64,000 nucleotides of DNA. Origin: Arthrobacter horti (GTDB lineage: Bacteria; Actinomycetota; Actinomycetes; Actinomycetales; Micrococcaceae). Positions 59,970 through 64,000 of the stretch are shown piece after piece. The DNA is taken from assembly GCF_030731045.1 (NCBI RefSeq), contig NZ_JAVALS010000007.1, positions 1-64,000 on the forward strand, read 5' to 3'. The notes under the pieces are model-generated. The model ran no database searches. It was not told the DNA's origin and saw nothing but the letters and a program-made list of their open reading frames with translations. The position numbers and the translations under genes were made by a program. Every line of letters starts with the position of its first letter. Position 1 is the first letter of the stretch.

Positions 59970-61136
59970 TTAGCGGGCGTTGGCGAGCTCGGCGGCCTTG
60001 TCGGCGCCCTCGTCCATGGTGGCGGCGAGGGTCACCAGCGGGTGGTTGGCCTCGTTGAGGATGCGGCGGCCTTCCTCCACGTTGTTGCCGTCCAGGCGCA
60101 CCACGAGGGGCTTGTTGGCGGAGGAGCCGAGCTCTGCGAGAGCGCCGACGATGCCCTTGGCCACGGCGTCACAGGCGGTGATGCCGCCGAAGACGTTCAC
60201 GAACACGCTCTTGACCTGCTCGTCACCCAGGATGACGTCCAGACCGGCCGCCATGACCTCGGCGGAGGCGCCGCCTCCGATGTCCAGGAAGTTGGCAGGC
60301 TTGACGCCGCCGTGGTTCTCACCGGCGTAGGCGACCACGTCCAGGGTGGACATGACCAGGCCGGCGCCGTTACCGATCACGCCGACCTCGCCGTCGAGCT
60401 TGACGTAGTTGAGGTCCGAGGCCTTCGCCTTGGCCTCGAGCGGGTCAGCGGCGTCCTTGTCCTCGAGATCCTCGTGGGCCGTGTGGCGGAAGCCCGCGTT
60501 CTCGTCCAGGGAGACCTTGCCGTCCAGGGCGACGATGTCGCCGGCGCCGGTGCGGACCAGCGGGTTGACCTCTACCAGGGTGGCGTCCTCGCCCTTGAAG
60601 ACATCCCACAGTTTGATGAGGACGGCGGCGACCTTAGCGCGGAGTTCCTCCGGGAAGCCGGCTTCGGCCACGATCTCATCGGCCTTGTCCTGGTCGATGC
60701 CGATGGCCGGGTCGACGGCCACCTTGGCGAGGGCCTCGGGGCGTTCGACGGCGAGCTGCTCGATCTCCATGCCGCCCTCCACCGAGCACATGGCCAGGTA
60801 GTTGCGGTTGGCGCGGTCCAGCAGGATGGAGAAGTAGAACTCCTCGGCGATGTCCGCGCCCTGCGCGATCATGACCTTCTTGACGGTGTGGCCCTTGATG
60901 TCCATGCCCAGAATGTCGGTGGCGTACTGGAACGCCTCATCGGCGGTCTTGGCGACCTTCACGCCGCCGGCCTTGCCGCGGCCTCCCACCTTGACCTGTG
61001 CCTTGACGACGGTGACGCCGCCGATCTTCTCAGCAGCAGCCTTCGCTTCTTCGGGGGTGGTCGCAACAATGCCGGCCAGCACGGGTACGCCGTGTGCCTC
61101 AAACATGTCGCGAGCCTGGTATTCAAACAGGTCCAC
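59970..61136 (-). CDS. sucC: Succinyl-CoA ligase, beta subunit
   Basis: Beta subunit carrying the ATP-grasp nucleotide site. The protein starts [22 protein letters not shown], with [21 protein letters not shown] and [30 protein letters not shown]. The GTG at 61136 has AAGGA about 9 nt upstream and gives the normal 388 residues; longer versions in the same frame have no support. First gene of sucCD. In mycobacteria the block continues to perM, purN and purH, which here lie about 40 kb downstream. Confidence 0.96.
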   Translation of the reverse strand: MDLFEYQARDMFEAHGVPVLAGIVATTPEEAKAAAEKIGGVTVVKAQVKVGGRGKAGGVKVAKTADEAFQYATDILGMDIKGHTVKKVMIAQGADIAEEFYFSILLDRANRNYLAMCSVEGGMEIEQLAVERPEALAKVAVDPAIGIDQDKADEIVAEAGFPEELRAKVAAVLIKLWDVFKGEDATLVEVNPLVRTGAGDIVALDGKVSLDENAGFRHTAHEDLEDKDAADPLEAKAKASDLNYVKLDGEVGVIGNGAGLVMSTLDVVAYAGENHGGVKPANFLDIGGGASAEVMAAGLDVILGDEQVKSVFVNVFGGITACDAVAKGIVGALAELGSSANKPLVVRLDGNNVEEGRRILNEANHPLVTLAATMDEGADKAAELANAR

Positions 61137-61372
61137 GGTTCGGTGTCCTTCTACGTCGAGGTAGGTTTGCAGGCGCCTCCCCCGACGGATGTTGCCACCC
61201 ATCCGCAGGAGGTGCTCCACTGAGGAACTTTAGCCCTGCCCGGGGCGGCGCCCCTCTCAGACTACCCGTTTCGTGACTAAGGGCACATTTCTATGATTTG
61301 TAGAACTCTGCTCATTTTTGTTATGCGCGCACGAGGTGAACGCAACGCCCCAGTTCAGCCCCGTGGACACGA

Positions 61373-62050
61373 TCAGCGGTTCTCCTCGAACCCGTTCTCC
61401 GGCGGCAGCCAGCCTTCCTGGCTGAGCATCTCGCGCAGCGCGAGCTTACCCGTGCGGCTGCCCCGGATCCCCAGCTTCCGGCGGACCGACGCCAGATGCT
61501 TCTTGACACTGTCCACCGAGATCCTCAGCTCACGGCCCGTGCGCTCCATACTCTGGCCTTCCCCTACGAGATAGAGGGAGATCACCTGGTGCTCTCTCGG
61601 CGTCAGCCGCACACCGCCTGCCGAAAGCGCCTGTTCCATCTCCGCGGTCATGTAGCGCCGGCCCTGTGCGGCCAGGCGGACGGCGGCGGCCACGTCCCGT
61701 GCGCTGGAGGTCTTGGGCAGGAAGGAAAGGGCTCCGGCGTCGATGGCCTCACGGATCAGAGGGCCCCCCGAGAGGGAGCTGAAAATGACCACCTGCGATC
61801 CGCTGTCCAGAACGCTGCGGATCTTCTCCCGCAGGGGCACGTCGTCGCCCAGCAGGACGTCCAGGAGAACGACGTCGGCCAGGGCGCCGCGGTGCGCCGC
61901 CAGCTCGTCCCAGGAGCCATATCTCCCCATCACCCGGATGCCGTGTCCGCCGCCGTTGAGCCAAGCCGCCAGGCCCTCTCTCAGCACGGCATGGTCTTCC
62001 ACGATGTCCACCTCGATCGAGGGAATGAAATCGTTACTTGAACCGGTCAA
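61373..62050 (-). CDS. NarL/LuxR-family response regulator
   Basis: A 225-residue response regulator: receiver domain with acidic pocket VDIVEDHAVLREGL, phosphoacceptor Asp in VVLLDVLLGD and Lys in FLPKTSS, then a LuxR-type helix-turn-helix (LTPREHQVISLYLVGEGQSMERTGRELRISVDSVKKHLASVRRKLGIRG). The frame begins at a TTG at 62050 without a good ribosome-binding site; an internal GTG is possible. It is divergent from the histidine kinase gene. Confidence 0.9.
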   Translation of the reverse strand: MTGSSNDFIPSIEVDIVEDHAVLREGLAAWLNGGGHGIRVMGRYGSWDELAAHRGALADVVLLDVLLGDDVPLREKIRSVLDSGSQVVIFSSLSGGPLIREAIDAGALSFLPKTSSARDVAAAVRLAAQGRRYMTAEMEQALSAGGVRLTPREHQVISLYLVGEGQSMERTGRELRISVDSVKKHLASVRRKLGIRGSRTGKLALREMLSQEGWLPPENGFEENR

Positions 62051-62134
62051 AAGGACGTGTCTTTCGGGAGAAAAATGTCTGGCTTCAGGGCTTATCCTAG
62101 TGGAAGCTACCGGGGGGTAAGACAGGAATTAACC

Positions 62135-63085
62135 ATGCCTTCCCCCGTCCGGTCAAGGACGCTGGATGCGCTGAGGATCACCGGCATTTACGCCGGTCTG
62201 GCACTCAGCCTCCCGGCGCTCTTCTCGGTCGATTTTGCAGCCCCGGATCGGACCCCCATCCAGGCCCTGCTTCCGCTTTTATGCGCCAGTTCTCTTCTGG
62301 CTTTCGCGCGGATCAAGCATCGGGCATGGATTTTGACCCAGGCATTCGTATTCTGCGCGGCTCTCGGAACGGCATTCACGCTGACCGGCGAGCCTTTCGA
62401 GAGGTCCGTTCTGGCCGGATCGATCATCGTCTCCTGGTTGATCTGTCTCCTGGCGCGGTGGCTCATCCCGCGGCGCAGCACGCTCGAGTGGGAGCGCCAC
62501 TCCACTGCTCAGACGGCCGCGCTGGCGCTGCGTCTGGCCGAACTGCACCGGAGGGAGACCCAGGAAGAGGCCCGAGTGGTCCATGACACCGTGCTCCGGG
62601 GCCTGACGGCGTTGTCATTCCAGGGTCTCGGATCCTCCCGCCAGGATCTCCTCGCGTTCCTGGATCCTCAGGCCGCCTGGACCGAGCCACTGGACCGTGA
62701 ACCCCGGAACCTCCGCGGGTTGCTGGAGGCGACGGCGGCCCGCCACCACGCCGACGGCTTCACCGTGTCCGTTCACGGACCGGAGTGCAGTCTGAGCCCG
62801 GCGCAGGCCGCGGCAGTCTCCTTGGCCGTGGATGAGGCGCTCCTCAATGTCCGCAAGCACACCGAAAGCCCCGGAGCCGAAATCGCCATCCACACCACCC
62901 CGTCCCACATCGCCATCACCGTGTCCGATACCGGGTCCGGATTCGTTCCCGGCAACGTCTCACCGGACCGCCTGGGTCTGAGAAGCTCCATTCTCGGCCG
63001 GATGCGATCCGCCGGAGGGAACGCACGGGTCACGTCCCGGCCTGGCTCCGGCACCACCGTGACGCTCGAACTGACGCGGCCATGA
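62135..63085 (+). CDS. NarL-type sensor histidine kinase
   Basis: A 316-residue kinase with four membrane segments in the first 125 residues and no obvious extracellular sensor, a dimerisation helix with the phospho-His in ARVVHDTVLRGLTAL, and an HATPase domain (VDEALLNVRKHTESPGAEI, VSDTGSGFVPGN, LGLRSSILGRMRSAGGNARVTSRPGSGTTVTLEL). The ATG at 62135 follows AGGAATTAACC. It should phosphorylate the divergent regulator at 61373-62050. The stop overlaps the next gene by 4 nt. Confidence 0.92.
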   Translation: MPSPVRSRTLDALRITGIYAGLALSLPALFSVDFAAPDRTPIQALLPLLCASSLLAFARIKHRAWILTQAFVFCAALGTAFTLTGEPFERSVLAGSIIVSWLICLLARWLIPRRSTLEWERHSTAQTAALALRLAELHRRETQEEARVVHDTVLRGLTALSFQGLGSSRQDLLAFLDPQAAWTEPLDREPRNLRGLLEATAARHHADGFTVSVHGPECSLSPAQAAAVSLAVDEALLNVRKHTESPGAEIAIHTTPSHIAITVSDTGSGFVPGNVSPDRLGLRSSILGRMRSAGGNARVTSRPGSGTTVTLELTRP

Positions 63086-64000
63086 TGCGGTTCCTTCACA
63101 GACACCTCCGATGGAAGCCCGAACCGTTCGCCGTCACCACCCTCGTTCTGGCCGTCGGCCTCTGGGCCTTATCCGCCGTCCAGGCGGCGCTGTTGCCCTT
63201 GTCCGGCACCCACGGTCTTGCGCCCATGGGAGCCGTGATCGTCGACGCCGTCGGGATCGCGCTCATCAGCTGGGGGACGCGCCGGTCATTCCCCCGCACG
63301 GCGGCCTTCACCATCCGGATCCTGGCGATCGGAGGCCCGCTCGCTGCGACGGTGGCCGTCAGCCTGGGAGCGCCCCATCTCGCGTTCTTCGACATGGTTC
63401 GTGCACAGGTGCTCATGACGATCGTCCTGATCGGGTCCCGTGCAGTACCGCTGATTCGGACCATCGGTGCAGGTGCTCTCGCCTGCGGGGCCGCCACCTG
63501 GGGTTACGCGAACAACCACGGCGTGACCTGGTCCGGGGCGGCAGCGTTCGCCATGACCTCCTCGGTCCTCCTGGTGGCCGGTCTGCTCAGCGACGCCCTG
63601 ATCCGGCGCGGCATCCGGGAATTGCTGGAGAACGACCGGGGCCACACGATCAACACCGCCACCGGCAGGGTCACAGCCCTGATCCGTCACGAGGCCTCCG
63701 AATCGGCTCCGGTGCGGCAGGAGGCCGATGCTTTGTTCCGCGAAGCCACGGATCTGGCCGAGCACCCTGTCCCCGAAAGCGTCGCGGTGCGTGCCCGGGA
63801 CATCGCTCAGCGGCTCCGCTCCCAGCTGACCGGCCGCCTGGAGGATGACTGGTTCTTCATGGCACTGGATCTGGCCTCCAGAAGGAATGACGTGACCGTC
63901 CATGATCCCGAGGGCTGCCTCCCGCTCGTGCCGGAAGGCTTCCGGCTGCCATTGCTGGTCACCACCCTGCGGCTCCTCCAGGGCCCTGCCATGCCCGAGG
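63082..64000 (+). CDS. Membrane protein partner of the two-component system (3' end beyond the window)
   Basis: The frame opens at ATG 63082 (ATGATG, overlapping the kinase stop by 4 nt) and stays open to the window end, 306 codons. The first 175 residues contain about five membrane segments (AVTTLVLAVGLWALSAVQAALL, AAAFAMTSSVLLVAGLLSDAL), followed by a helical cytoplasmic part (INTATGRVTALIRHEASESAPVRQEADALFREATDLAEHP). Its layout is like that of the kinase before it but no H-box is seen, so it may be a kinase-like accessory sensor. The C-terminus is outside the window. Confidence 0.8.
   Translation, partial: MMRFLHRHLRWKPEPFAVTTLVLAVGLWALSAVQAALLPLSGTHGLAPMGAVIVDAVGIALISWGTRRSFPRTAAFTIRILAIGGPLAATVAVSLGAPHLAFFDMVRAQVLMTIVLIGSRAVPLIRTIGAGALACGAATWGYANNHGVTWSGAAAFAMTSSVLLVAGLLSDALIRRGIRELLENDRGHTINTATGRVTALIRHEASESAPVRQEADALFREATDLAEHPVPESVAVRARDIAQRLRSQLTGRLEDDWFFMALDLASRRNDVTVHDPEGCLPLVPEGFRLPLLVTTLRLLQGPAMPE

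Overview
The window is high-GC actinobacterial DNA, most like Arthrobacter or a close relative in the Micrococcaceae. Pointers are a monomeric NADP isocitrate dehydrogenase, a PerM/DUF6350 protein next to purN, a mycothiol-dependent formaldehyde dehydrogenase, an MgtA-type mannosyltransferase, and an 835-residue dimethylglycine oxidase of the Arthrobacter globiformis type. These assignments come from reading motifs; no database search was run. I saw no rRNA, tRNA or CRISPR array.

Layout. 1-120: tail of an IS30-type transposase. 0.2-4.3 kb: icd and purH (minus). 4.4-9.0 kb: a lower-GC two-gene unit, with a large secreted protein (PD-(D/E)XK-like, VWD and three C-terminal repeats) followed 9 nt later by an unrecognised 369-residue protein. 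9.2-12.2 kb: a sugar kinase, murQ and a membrane-anchored HExxH protein. 12.3-16.2 kb: an MprF-type lipid aminoacyltransferase and a membrane esterase. 16.3-18.3 kb: purN and the perM homologue. 18.4-21.0 kb: mgtA-like glycosyltransferase and ugd. 21.2-26.6 kb: cold-shock protein, cutC and a heterodimeric ABC exporter. 26.8-32.5 kb: agmatinase-family hydrolase, APC transporter, XRE-cupin regulator and a VIT1/CCC1-type transporter.

32.7-49.0 kb is a nearly complete choline and glycine betaine catabolic region. betA and betB oxidise choline to betaine. The gbcA/gbcB Rieske system demethylates betaine, and dimethylglycine oxidase then works with purU on one-carbon-loaded tetrahydrofolate. mscR and a metallo-beta-lactamase-fold hydrolase should deal with the formaldehyde. 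A permease and IclR, LysR and TetR regulators complete the set. No sarcosine oxidase is present, so the pathway seen here stops at sarcosine.

49.2-57.0 kb holds a sodium:solute symporter, a ThDP enzyme, a DUF559/Vsr-like nuclease gene bracketed by two copies of a long palindrome, and an E1alpha/E1beta/stand-alone lipoyl-domain operon with an IclR regulator. 57.4-61.1 kb: a small secreted protein, an orphan GT11 glycosyltransferase, sucD and sucC. 61.4-64.0 kb: a NarL-type two-component system with a third membrane protein cut by the window edge.

Across the window, sucC, sucD, perM, purN and purH keep the same strand and relative order as in Mycobacterium tuberculosis (Rv0951, Rv0952, Rv0955, Rv0956, Rv0957). 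Here they are split by about 40 kb (sucD to perM) and about 12 kb (purN to purH) of other genes, so most of the window reads as accessory DNA set into a conserved housekeeping locus.
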